Assembly (NCBI GenBank): GCA_033557685.1
Contig: JAWQRN010000013.1
Coordinates: forward strand, 1 to 56,176
Reading direction: 5' to 3'
Origin: Sperchopsis tessellata
Lineage: Eukaryota; Arthropoda; Insecta; Coleoptera; Hydrophilidae
DNA length: 56,176 nt
The first letter of the stretch is position 1; each line of letters opens with the position of its first letter. Position numbers and translations under genes: made by a program. Of this stretch, positions 54,901 through 56,176 are shown in pieces. Under the pieces are notes generated by a model. The model was not told where the DNA came from. It saw only the letters and a program-made list of their open reading frames with translations, and did no database searches.

Positions 54901-55915
54901 AATATCAGAAATTGAAGAACTTTTTTGGTAATCTGATGAATTATATCTGTATATTATTCGAAATGTTTCTACTAGTAATGTAATTGTGTTCAAAATAATA
55001 TATTAAAATTTAGTCAGTTATTTACGCATCGATCCTAAAACAAAAGGGCATTGGTAGTCTAAATACTAAGAGACAATCTGTTAGTCAAGAGGTGATGGAT
55101 AACTTAATTTTGTTAGTAAAGGAAATAGGAACTATCCGAAATCTATTTCTGATAGATTTATAATTGTTTCTCTAATCATATTGGCATAATAATAAATAGT
55201 TTTATAGACAAATATTATAATTTATTTAAATATGTGTTAAATTATTTTAAAAGTATTTTTTTTTTAATTTGTCCCAATGTGCAAAAGTTCTTAAATGCTA
55301 TGAAAAGAAGAAAATATAATAACACGTATGTAAAACAATTTACAATTACTTTTTTATTTCAAGTGTTTAATTTTATTCTCTGGTGCCGTAACTACCTATT
55401 AAACCGTGTTTGTTTTGAATTAGCAAAAAATGCTGAACAAATGTTTTATAGATCAAGATTTTATTACTTATATATTTGCATACAGATTAAATATTCTACA
55501 GACTTATAACTAACTTATTTTTTACATAATTGTTCCAAATTTGTGTATCATATTTCATTTTTGAAGTGTTTTTTTGCTTATTTTGTATTTTGTTTTTTTT
55601 TCTTTTACCTTTACCTTGACCACGTCTTTCACATATTCCACATCACTCATCCCTGTCACACCTAATTATTACTTAAAATTCTTATTTTGCTTCTTTTTAC
55701 CTTACTTTAAACAACAAAAATCACCCTACCTCTCATTACCCAACCTTGCGCACTTAGCTAAAGGTCGCACCAACATAGAGCTGCGCGAACAGTTCATCTT
55801 GGCTGACGGTGTGTCCCAATCCATGACCGCATTCAAGCCAAAAACATCTTCATCAACGCCTGGATCTGGGTCGTCCGCTAGCTCATTACGCACGCCAGCC
55901 GGACCCATCACAAAG
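3800..55915 (+). CDS. shot: shot (short stop) spectraplakin, partial, 20 exons in window
   Basis: Giant actin-microtubule crosslinker. Joined exons: 3800-3915, 4336-14308, 20669-21238, 25583-27050, 27275-28114, 28419-29602, 29687-33133, 33251-33405, 34871-35229, 37282-37599, 37832-39007, 39294-39801, 40462-40530, 43096-43137, 44056-44133, 45070-45235, 47020-47137, 47241-47473, 47536-47653, 55758-55915. I checked each border for GT/AG and matching phase; the sum is 21,096 bases with no stop. Domain order is plakin repeats, spectrin-repeat rod, basic Ser/Pro linker, EF-hand pair, GAS2 domain, tail start. This order is specific to spectraplakins (Drosophila Shot, nematode VAB-10, vertebrate MACF1 and dystonin). 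The N-terminal calponin-homology and plakin domains and the end of the tail lie outside the window. The product acts in the cytoplasm at the cell cortex and along microtubules. A transcript carrying every exon is inferred, since spectraplakins are heavily alternatively spliced. Confidence 0.95.
3916..4335 (+). other. shot intron (420 bases)
   Basis: AT-rich intron between the Ser/Thr-rich lead-in exon and the giant plakin exon. Donor GTAAGT, acceptor CTTCTAACAG. Nothing else is recognisable in it. Confidence 0.85.
4336..14308 (+). CDS. shot: shot giant plakin-repeat exon
   Basis: A single uninterrupted exon of 9,973 bases (3,324 codons). It begins after an AACAG acceptor at 4335 and ends at a GTACGT donor at 14309, phase 0. 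The protein is built of hairpin-plus-helix modules of the form LTLEEAI..G.IDP.TG..., the plectin/plakin-repeat signature, in long tandem. Approximate exon residues: repeats 45-595; Ser/Thr-rich linker 600-755 containing VVQLKSEPMDVD; repeats 755-1690; charged KTP-rich linker 1700-1950 with short repeats such as KKTPIEDVEK; repeats 1955-3324, where the last 1,294 residues form 13 larger units. Two uncharged hydrophobic stretches interrupt the modules, at 7289-7348 and 9308-9388. In known spectraplakins such repeats mark adhesion or intermediate-filament-associated isoforms (VAB-10A, epithelial dystonin and plectin relatives); the role here is inferred. If the donor were not used, translation would stop at 14348-14350. 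Confidence 0.95.
7289..7348 (+). other. Hydrophobic segment 1 in plakin repeats
   Basis: Codons for GILTVIGAPIVGTQTIVKII inside the giant exon, directly after a normal module (SLMDATKY). Apart from one Lys near the end it is uncharged. It occupies the place where the next hairpin would be expected. Confidence 0.6.
9308..9388 (+). other. Hydrophobic Gly/Ala-rich segment 2 in plakin repeats
   Basis: 27 consecutive uncharged codons, beginning GLIAVIGGLAAPVVAPVLAG and continuing Ala-rich, flanked by NAAKK on one side and KSYRDKKKAK on the other. It follows a normal plakin module, as segment 1 does. Composition and flanking charges are like a membrane-inserting or strongly amphipathic helix, which is unexpected in a cytosolic plakin. 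Confidence 0.6.
9570..9860 (+). repeat. Short degenerate KTP/IED peptide repeats in linker
   Basis: About 95 codons of imperfect repeats of roughly 8-11 residues: KKTSVEDGEK, KKTPIEDVEK, KKTPIEEVKR, QKSPSEDVKK. The segment is highly charged and probably disordered. It separates hydrophobic segment 2 from the 3' block of plakin repeats. Confidence 0.65.
10427..14308 (+). repeat. 13 tandem ~98-100-residue plakin super-repeat units
   Basis: The end of the giant exon can be cut into 13 consecutive units averaging 99.5 codons (about 298 bases). Each normally has four modules. The first module carries a Tyr just before Asp/Asn-Pro (GHYDP, NYYNP, RVYDP, GYYDP, GIYDP, GLYNP). The second and third carry the LIDP form. 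The fourth ends in GLI or GLL followed by a linker of about eight residues. In the unit starting IALKVLIEKG the helices begin at residues 1, 29, 56 and 83. The eleventh unit is the most degenerate. The repeats are diverged at DNA level, so this is old duplication and not a recent satellite. Confidence 0.8.
18590..19220 (+). mobile_element. LINE (non-LTR) reverse transcriptase remnant
   Basis: Plus-strand blocks: YLSERYQYVSLG then ISLRSGVPQGSIMG at about 18630-18730 (reverse-transcriptase G-V-P-Q-G-S motif), then ADNTS..LVTHKDKDLLLNL at about 18785-18845 (degenerate catalytic box), LVVNVDKRQTIVFTLN at about 18890, and the C-terminal block MAYYDLFYNMLTYRVIFWGS at about 19010-19070. The spacing is shortened between the first two blocks, and the frame breaks more than once. 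It is an inactive copy in an intron. Confidence 0.8.
19630..20300 (+). mobile_element. Penelope-like element reverse transcriptase remnant
   Basis: Plus-strand blocks: FDVVSLFTKVPV at about 19630, FYEQTSGATMGSPLSLVIAN at about 19785-19845, then after a frameshift RYVDDTFGVWPHG near 19905, and IEFTIEVEASGAIPFLDVLV at about 19997-20055. Next come VYRKPKP with a stop, and a thumb-like tail near 20220-20280. FDVVSLFT, TxGxxMGSPLSP and FLDVLV are signatures of Penelope-like reverse transcriptases. Frameshifts and stops show it is dead. No GIY-YIG endonuclease domain was seen downstream. Confidence 0.85.
20669..21238 (+). CDS. shot: shot exon: first spectrin repeats of the rod
   Basis: 570 bases, phase 0 in and out; acceptor AATTACAG, donor AAG|GTAGGC. 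Codes for 190 residues of heptad-rich helix, starting QAVEEKYKLCDETLSKL. Spectrin-repeat helix-A tryptophans are seen in LLHWIGEIEDKI and TSWLGKARRIL. That is just under two repeats, so the second repeat is completed by the next exon. Confidence 0.9.
21239..25582 (+). other. shot intron (4.3 kb) with unexplained, less AT-rich interior
   Basis: Donor GTAGGC, acceptor TTTTTTTTCAG. The parts from about 21430 to 22700 and 23060 to 25170 have a more even base composition than neighbouring introns and look inserted. I could not recognise a protein domain. A minus-strand open frame at 23275-23469 looks protein-like but matches no family I know. The interval 25080-25170 has a tRNA-like look on the minus strand. 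Confidence 0.75.
25080..25170 (-). repeat. Possible tRNA-derived SINE fragment
   Basis: On the minus strand a B-box-like GGTTCTAATCC follows a hairpin with 8-base complementary arms (AACCTCTT and AAGAGGTT) around a 10-base loop, as an anticodon arm would lie before a T arm. The A box region (TAGCCAGCGC) is only a loose match. No poly(A) tail or target duplication was established. Confidence 0.3.
25583..27050 (+). CDS. shot: shot exon: spectrin repeats, ends in Ser/Pro linker
   Basis: 1,468 bases; acceptor TTTTTTTTCAG, donor GTAAGT, phase 0 in, phase 1 out. Codes for about four and a half spectrin repeats; the helix-A landmarks are RQWLREAEPKA, VSWLTSAENQF, EQWSSTILEM and NDWLSRVETKV. It begins EYLNVLNEFRTALPSRLP, completing the repeat begun in the previous exon. 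The last 20 or so codons leave the helical pattern and become basic and Ser/Pro-rich (SPSRRRSQVYSPTKRTTPSP). This is the first half of a flexible break in the rod continued in the next exon. Confidence 0.93.
27051..27274 (+). other. shot intron (224 bases)
   Basis: Short intron cutting the Ser/Pro linker in two; donor GTAAGT, acceptor TATGTTTTTAG. No other feature seen. Confidence 0.9.
27275..28114 (+). CDS. shot: shot exon: Ser/Pro linker and spectrin repeats
   Basis: 840 bases, phase 1 in and out. The first 45 or so codons are a disordered Ser/Pro/Arg linker (RRPSQDGRSPSPTKS, then SSGFSSRRSSQDG). Spectrin repeats follow from about VQQQLSEINNRYSLLG, with the helix-A landmark ALWLGAKDRMM. 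Because it is symmetric, it could be skipped without changing frame, which would remove the linker's second half and about two repeats. Whether that happens is not shown. Confidence 0.92.
28115..28418 (+). other. shot intron (304 bases)
   Basis: Between two spectrin-repeat exons; donor GTAAGA, acceptor TTTTCTTTTTAG. Nothing else is seen. Confidence 0.9.
28419..29602 (+). CDS. shot: shot exon: spectrin repeats
   Basis: 1,184 bases, phase 1 in, phase 0 out. Codes for about 395 residues (3.6 spectrin repeats). Landmarks are KLEERADSLGAAADTSREFD at the start, LGWLSDELGNI and LPWLRQAEDKL as helix-A tryptophan sites, and RNLQRDLDKIQQQWDKL as a helix-C sequence with its conserved Trp. The donor is CAG|GTATGT. 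Confidence 0.93.
29603..29686 (+). other. shot intron (84 bases)
   Basis: Very short intron inside the spectrin rod. Donor GTATGT followed by a T run, acceptor TTCTATTTTAG. Confidence 0.9.
29687..33133 (+). CDS. shot: shot exon: central spectrin rod (about 10 repeats)
   Basis: 3,447 bases, phase 0 in and out; starts GVRQQATDLVNEAAENSI. Codes for 1,149 residues, about ten and a half spectrin repeats. Helix-A landmarks are in order: AKWLTDTEELV, QDWLDRSERKV, AAWMDDMERRL, VEWMQGAESIL, LEWFRDVENQI, SHWLSDMEEQV. Helix-C forms such as LEKMNDRWNDLKERI alternate with them. The downstream repeats in the exon are less Trp-rich (ALSNTADQVNSLDP, MATLRDLEDSLSSQ). It is the longest rod exon and shows that many ancestral introns have been lost here. 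Donor CAG|GTACGT. Confidence 0.95.
33134..33250 (+). other. shot intron (117 bases)
   Basis: Short intron; donor GTACGT, acceptor TATTTTTCAG. Nothing else is seen. Confidence 0.9.
33251..33405 (+). CDS. shot: shot exon: part of a spectrin repeat
   Basis: 155 bases, phase 0 in, phase 2 out. Codes for NLLEFLVKAEEKFLAMGPLG and on to KVEALN, the first half of a spectrin repeat. The last two bases (AG) join G of the next exon to give Arg (NRQAQELTERTSA). The donor, AATAG|GTTCGT, is weak at positions +3 to +5. Reading through it gives a stop at about 33509. Confidence 0.85.
33406..34870 (+). other. shot intron (1.5 kb)
   Basis: Intron within one spectrin repeat; weak donor GTTCGT, acceptor TAACTTTTAG. 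AT-rich with T runs. The overlapping frames at 34611-34880 on both strands match nothing. No transposon was recognised. Confidence 0.85.
34871..35229 (+). CDS. shot: shot exon: spectrin repeats
   Basis: 359 bases, phase 2 in, phase 1 out. Completes the repeat of the previous exon (RQAQELTERTSADQAAAIKE, then a helix C with RRWDDLLRGIVERQRQLENA) and begins the next (LLVWIKKTDRTLDELKP). The start lies before the first methionine in the frame; the exon begins at the TTTTAG acceptor. Donor GCAG|GTACGT. Confidence 0.92.
35280..36740 (-). mobile_element. LINE (non-LTR) retrotransposon remnant, 3' half
   Basis: Minus-strand blocks in family order: PEYWQVAVFILIFKKGDKK near 36640-36580; a fingers block QRGFRARRSARDLIFVLKQ near 36475-36420; FVDNMVVLGKTERDLQ at about 36060-36010, where the catalytic Y-A-D-D is degraded to FVDN; LERWNMIMNTVKSKTMILAS near 35970; AVAGRLFNALRRNFLEKQEI near 35810; QLRWYRHIKRMEPERM near 35560. 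The coding direction is opposite to shot. Stops and frameshifts show it is inactive, and the 5' part is missing. Confidence 0.85.
37041..37202. repeat. Fold-back (inverted repeat) element, copy A
   Basis: Two facing arms of about 60-65 bases around a core of about 35 bases. The left arm begins ACCGTGTAGAGGCTCTGATA and contains GTTTCGTCCACTATTGC. The right arm contains GCAACAGTGGACGAAAC and ends TATCAGAGCTTCTACACGGT. The motif order (CAACGGTGGAC, AAACATCGGCA, CACGGTT) resembles two larger fold-backs at 50.5 and 52.5 kb. Confidence 0.8.
37282..37599 (+). CDS. shot: shot exon: spectrin repeat
   Basis: 318 bases, phase 1 in and out, close to the length of one spectrin repeat. Codes for a helix C (LNTLNYQWRGLMQKAADRQ) and the following helix A/B with LSWLGDVDGVIAASKPVGG. 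Because it is symmetric and about one repeat long, skipping it would shorten the rod by one unit in frame. Donor AGAG|GTATGT. Confidence 0.92.
37600..37831 (+). other. shot intron (232 bases)
   Basis: Short intron; donor GTATGT, acceptor TTCATTTTGTAG. Nothing else is seen. Confidence 0.9.
37832..39007 (+). CDS. shot: shot exon: spectrin repeats
   Basis: 1,176 bases, phase 1 in and out (392 codons). About three and a half spectrin repeats with regularly spaced helix-A tryptophans: VDWLTNAEKLL, MTWLEETEESL, LLWLKKVEKEL, LDWLSDAERKL. The helix-C forms are LKQRWDSVTARANDKK, VQHRWERVASKSAERT and LKNKWTAVCSKSVDRQ. Donor GTTG|GTAAGT. Confidence 0.94.
39008..39293 (+). other. shot intron (286 bases)
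   Basis: Short intron; donor GTAAGT, acceptor TTTATTAAAG. No other feature is seen. Confidence 0.9.
39294..39801 (+). CDS. shot: shot exon: last spectrin repeats of the rod
   Basis: 508 bases, phase 1 in, phase 2 out; donor CCCAT|GTAAGT. Codes for the end of the rod (AYAQMEELEKFRRELREKEP, IQSRWEEVSQWAQQRYQKL, LLAWLLGLENTLLALKQ). It then leaves the helical pattern with a basic tail (AAAPKDPRKFSKNKTP) leading into the small linker exons. The final AT joins the next exon; if the donor is missed the frame stops at once (ATG TAA). Confidence 0.93.
39802..40461 (+). other. shot intron (660 bases)
   Basis: AT-rich; donor GTAAGT, acceptor region long and pyrimidine-rich, ending CTACAACAG. Nothing else is recognised. 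Confidence 0.8.
40462..40530 (+). CDS. shot: shot mini-exon 1 (69 bases), symmetric cassette
   Basis: Phase 2 in and out, 23 codons, coding for RGSQHDIRETSPDNYGSLGR and a basic end. Acceptor CTACAACAG, donor AGAG|GTATGT. The sequence is hydrophilic and Ser/Arg-rich, a flexible linker between rod and EF-hands. The local rise in GC and the clean phase match support it as a real exon. Because it is symmetric, it is a natural cassette. Confidence 0.82.
40531..43095 (+). other. shot intron (2.6 kb) with a mariner remnant
   Basis: Donor GTATGT, acceptor TGCTTATTTTTAG. It holds a mariner-type transposase remnant at about 41030-42100 in the same direction as shot. The parts on either side (40600-41000 and 42130-43050) are AT-rich with nothing recognised. 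Confidence 0.85.
41030..42100 (+). mobile_element. Mariner-type transposase, degraded near full-length copy
   Basis: Plus-strand blocks run from the N-terminal helix-turn-helix (YTIQQRIVKIYYQNSSSVRH, FRELRGIYGRHDCPTKSAIQ, 41125-41260) through a middle DDE block (IIFSDEAYFWLNGFVKKQNC, 41545-41600, the first catalytic Asp in F-S-D-E) to FQQDGAMCHSAGDTVELLRE (41810-41875, the second Asp). A C-terminal end follows in a different frame, stopping near 42060. The segment holding the third acidic residue is deleted. Several frameshifts are present, so it is inactive. It is related to the fragment at 2.3-2.65 kb. No clear terminal inverted repeats were found. Confidence 0.85.
43096..43137 (+). CDS. 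shot: shot mini-exon 2 (42 bases), symmetric cassette
   Basis: 14 codons, phase 2 in and out, coding for FKGSRDLYPAHRG between split Ser and Arg codons. Acceptor TTATTTTTAG, donor GGAAG|GTTAGA. The short GC-richer island in an AT-rich intron and the exact phase fit support it. It continues the basic linker of mini-exon 1 (GRKQ-S-FKGSRDL). Confidence 0.8.
43138..44055 (+). other. shot intron (918 bases) with one candidate cassette
   Basis: Donor GTTAGA, acceptor ATTGTTAACAG. AT-rich except for a coding-like island at 43569-43682, described separately. Nothing else is seen. Confidence 0.75.
43569..43682 (+). CDS. shot: Candidate shot cassette exon (114 bases)
   Basis: A GC-richer island that stays open in the required frame. 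With phase 2 in, it reads RLPRAMYAKSPDIDQRRP, then IDMAPNIGRNDVLHEAYTE, and would leave in phase 2. The acceptor is TGTTAG or the next TAG (same frame) and has a poor pyrimidine tract. The donor AAAT|GTAGCC is weak, and if it is missed the next codon is TAG. It may instead be an alternative end, an ancient exon, or a chance frame. Confidence 0.3.
44056..44133 (+). CDS. shot: shot mini-exon 3 (78 bases), symmetric cassette
   Basis: 26 codons, phase 2 in and out: RSSPGRELSPDPQLPHYGPR then FPAAG. Acceptor ATTGTTAACAG, donor GGCAG|GTTAGA. It is Pro/Ser/Arg-rich, with SP sites that could be phosphorylated. It is the third of a run of symmetric small exons that can be joined in any combination to the EF-hand exon at 45070. 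Confidence 0.85.
44134..45069 (+). other. shot intron (936 bases)
   Basis: Donor GTTAGA, acceptor TTTCTTTAATGTAG. AT-rich; nothing else is recognised. Confidence 0.85.
45070..45235 (+). CDS. shot: shot exon: helix before the EF-hands
   Basis: 166 bases, phase 2 in, phase 0 out. Codes for AEPEFKSQRVKLLWDKWRHV, then ERQRELYNHLAYLKEKER and FSWDDWRKR. The Trp-rich amphipathic helix just before the EF-hands is a strongly conserved part of spectraplakins. Donor AGAGG|GTAAGT. Confidence 0.95.
45236..47019 (+). other. shot intron (1.8 kb)
   Basis: Donor GTAAGT, acceptor TTTTGTTTCCAG. Mostly AT-rich. A minus-strand stretch at about 46290-46380 shows weak LINE C-terminal similarity (ILTLPSLYIFQSLV). 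Otherwise there is nothing recognisable. Confidence 0.85.
46280..46440 (-). mobile_element. Possible LINE C-terminal fragment
   Basis: Minus strand reads RYLFRFQRQAVHVIA followed by TILTLPSLYIFQSLV, like the region downstream of the thumb in Jockey/CR1-type reverse transcriptases, with a deletion between the two parts. It is short and isolated, so the assignment is tentative. Confidence 0.4.
47020..47137 (+). CDS. shot: shot exon: first EF-hand
   Basis: 118 bases, phase 0 in, phase 1 out. Codes for FLKFMNHKKSRLTDLFRKMD and on through the first EF-hand loop DKDNNGLIPRDD (about 47080-47115). Loop positions 1, 3 and 5 are D, D, N and position 6 is Gly, as in a calcium-binding loop. Position 12 is Asp in place of the usual Glu. 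Donor ACCA|GTAAGT. Confidence 0.95.
47138..47240 (+). other. shot intron (103 bases)
   Basis: Short intron between the two EF-hands; donor GTAAGT, acceptor TTTTCTCTACCAG. Confidence 0.92.
47241..47473 (+). CDS. shot: shot exon: second EF-hand and start of GAS2 domain
   Basis: 233 bases, phase 1 in, phase 0 out. The second EF-hand has loop DRNNRGLIDWKE with Glu at position 12 but Arg at position 5, so calcium binding may be weak. It runs on into the GAS2 domain: KIHDEVKRLVMLCTCRQKFR, VFQVGEGKYR. The Cys-x-Cys pair is a conserved GAS2 feature. Donor AGA|GTATGT. Confidence 0.95.
47474..47535 (+). other. shot intron (62 bases)
   Basis: Very short intron within the GAS2 domain; donor GTATGT, acceptor TTTTTCTACAG. 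Confidence 0.93.
47536..47653 (+). CDS. shot: shot exon: rest of GAS2 microtubule-binding domain
   Basis: 118 bases, phase 0 in, phase 1 out. Codes for FGDSQKLRLVRILRSTVMVR and VGGGWVALDEFLVKNDPCR, the C-terminal part of the GAS2 (GAR) domain, which in this family binds and stabilises microtubules. The VRVGGGWVAL and F-L-x-x-x-D-P-C-R motifs are intact. Donor AGAG|GTATGT. Confidence 0.96.
49181..49237 (+). CDS. shot: Candidate shot cassette exon (57 bases)
   Basis: A GC-rich island in an AT-rich intron. With the phase 1 left by the GAS2 exon it reads LPIPDPQKPEQHEPWCPL after a split codon, and it leaves in phase 1, exactly the phase needed by the tail exon at 55758. The donor CTTG|GTAAGC is good. 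The acceptor AAGTTATGTTAG has a weak pyrimidine tract. Inclusion would add 19 residues between the GAS2 domain and the tail. No transcript evidence is available here. Confidence 0.5.
50492..50818. repeat. Fold-back element, copy B
   Basis: Facing arms of about 105 bases. The left arm begins TATCTTCATGTTTTCCGGGA and runs to GACATGTAGCTCTTAAAAGT. The right arm begins near ACTTTTAAGAGC-type sequence (AGCCCTTTTAAGAGCTACAT) and ends AAAACTTGAAGATA. The core of about 110 bases repeats the motif AGCTCT..AAGTGCT about three times. The preceding CGGCCACAGTAAATAT is shared with copy C, suggesting the same element type. Confidence 0.85.
52540..52848. repeat. Fold-back element, copy C
   Basis: Same design and sequence family as copy B, 1.7 kb away. 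The left arm includes TTTGCCAATGTTTTATCCAC and CATTATCAAGACATGTAACT. The right arm includes GAGCTACATGTCTTGATAAT and CTAACACACGGTTATCTCCC. It shares the lead-in CGGCCACAGTAAATAT with copy B. The core differs more than the arms. Confidence 0.85.
53440..54200 (+). mobile_element. Mariner transposase remnant
   Basis: Degenerate plus-strand blocks in mariner order: WFASFNVRDFSLKDQECSDP (53530-53590), YIVRELAEDLNIFKTTIHEH then LVKFGYTHNYNIWVS (53650-53750), a block with NCCSQLGNLQAAKE (about 54000-54045), and HRNVVVFKYDNTRPHVFVAV (54063-54120), where the D-N-x-R-P-H motif carries the second catalytic Asp. Many stops and frameshifts are present. It is clearly a different mariner lineage from the copies at 2.3 and 41 kb. 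Confidence 0.85.
54555..54670 (-). mobile_element. Mariner transposase C-terminal scrap
   Basis: Minus strand reads RKGLLNENGAYFDE followed by a stop near 54565, like the last residues of mariner transposases, with AT-rich sequence after it. It lies beside the plus-strand mariner remnant but in the opposite direction, so it comes from a separate insertion or an inversion. Confidence 0.45.
55758..55915 (+). CDS. shot: shot exon: start of C-terminal tail
   Basis: 158 bases, phase 1 in, phase 0 out; acceptor GCGCACTTAG, donor AAAG|GTATTG. Codes for KGRTNIELREQFILADGVSQ, then a Ser-rich stretch STPGSGSSASSLRTPAGP. GRTN.ELREQFIL directly after the GAS2 domain is a conserved spectraplakin tail sequence. 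The tail is basic and Ser-rich and in the family binds microtubules and EB1 through S-x-I-P motifs. No S-x-I-P is seen in this exon; such motifs would lie further downstream. Confidence 0.94.
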
Positions 55916-56176
55916 GTATTGCACTATCTAATCTGCCTTTATTATGGTGAACGAGATATATATTATATTCTTGTTATTGTCTGGTATATGGAATAAGGCA
56001 AATTAAGTATTGCGCATAATTTCATTGAAAATTATTTTGTTCAATACATTGTAATTATAAATATTGTATTATGGGTTCTAGAAGATATTTCTTATAATAA
56101 TTTCTTATTTGATGTGGTTATAAACATTTGTCGTTTAATTAAAAATTCGAATGTAAAGATAAGGTTACGTATTTAC
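55916..56176 (+). other. Start of the next shot intron
   Basis: Sequence after the GTATTG donor. AT-rich; nothing is recognised before the window ends. Confidence 0.8.

Larger units (their letters stand above)
47654..55757 (+). other. shot intron (8.1 kb) with repeats and one candidate exon
   Basis: Donor GTATGT, acceptor GCGCACTTAG. It holds a candidate 57-base cassette (49181-49237), two related fold-back elements (50492-50818 and 52540-52848) and mariner remnants (53440-54200 plus strand; about 54555-54670 minus strand). The rest (47.7-49.1, 49.3-50.4, 51.0-52.4 and 54.7-55.7 kb) is AT-rich with nothing recognised. Confidence 0.85.

Noticed and set aside
55758..55915. EB1-binding S-x-I-P motif in the tail exon
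   Set aside because: The Ser-rich sequence contains no S-x-I-P or T-x-I-P. These motifs are expected further downstream, outside the window.

Overview
This is an AT-rich arthropod, almost certainly insect, nuclear DNA window. It holds the middle and 3' part of one very large plus-strand gene, the spectraplakin short stop (shot; vertebrate relatives MACF1 and dystonin). The evidence for the gene is a set of 20 exons with GT/AG borders whose reading phases all agree. Together they give 21,096 coding bases, or 7,032 codons, with no stop. Neither the start codon nor the final stop is in the window. The insect assignment rests on the Shot-like domain order and on mariner, Penelope-like and LINE remnants in the introns. 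I cannot name the species; a beetle would fit but is not shown.

Layout. 1-3799: upstream intron with a broken LINE reverse transcriptase and a mariner fragment, both minus strand. 3800-3915 and 4336-14308: a short exon and a single 9,973-base exon coding for plakin (plectin-type) repeats, with Ser/Thr-rich and KTP-rich linkers and two unusual uncharged hydrophobic stretches. The last 3.9 kb of the giant exon is 13 tandem units of about 98-100 residues. 14309-20668: intron with LINE and Penelope-like remnants. 20669-39801: ten exons coding for a rod of about 30 spectrin repeats, broken once by a Ser/Pro/Arg-rich linker at 26.98-27.4 kb. 39802-45069: three small symmetric exons (69, 42 and 78 bases, all phase 2 in and out) coding for a basic Ser/Pro linker, plus one further candidate cassette. 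45070-47653: linker helix, two EF-hands and the GAS2 microtubule-binding domain. 47654-55757: an 8.1 kb intron with fold-back repeats, mariner remnants and one candidate 57-base cassette exon. 55758-55915: first part of the C-terminal tail. The rest is intron.

How it works together. Spectraplakins link actin, through calponin-homology domains upstream of this window, to microtubules through the EF-GAS2 module and the C-terminal tail. Plakin repeats serve adhesion or intermediate-filament-like roles, and the spectrin rod is a long spacer. Exon phases show which parts can be left out without breaking the frame: the plakin exon pair, the mini-exons before the EF-hands, and the two candidate cassettes. 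No other host gene, RNA gene or CRISPR array was found. The remaining open frames are intronic noise, antisense shadows or transposon debris. The main biological interest is the modular splicing design and the odd features of the giant plakin exon.
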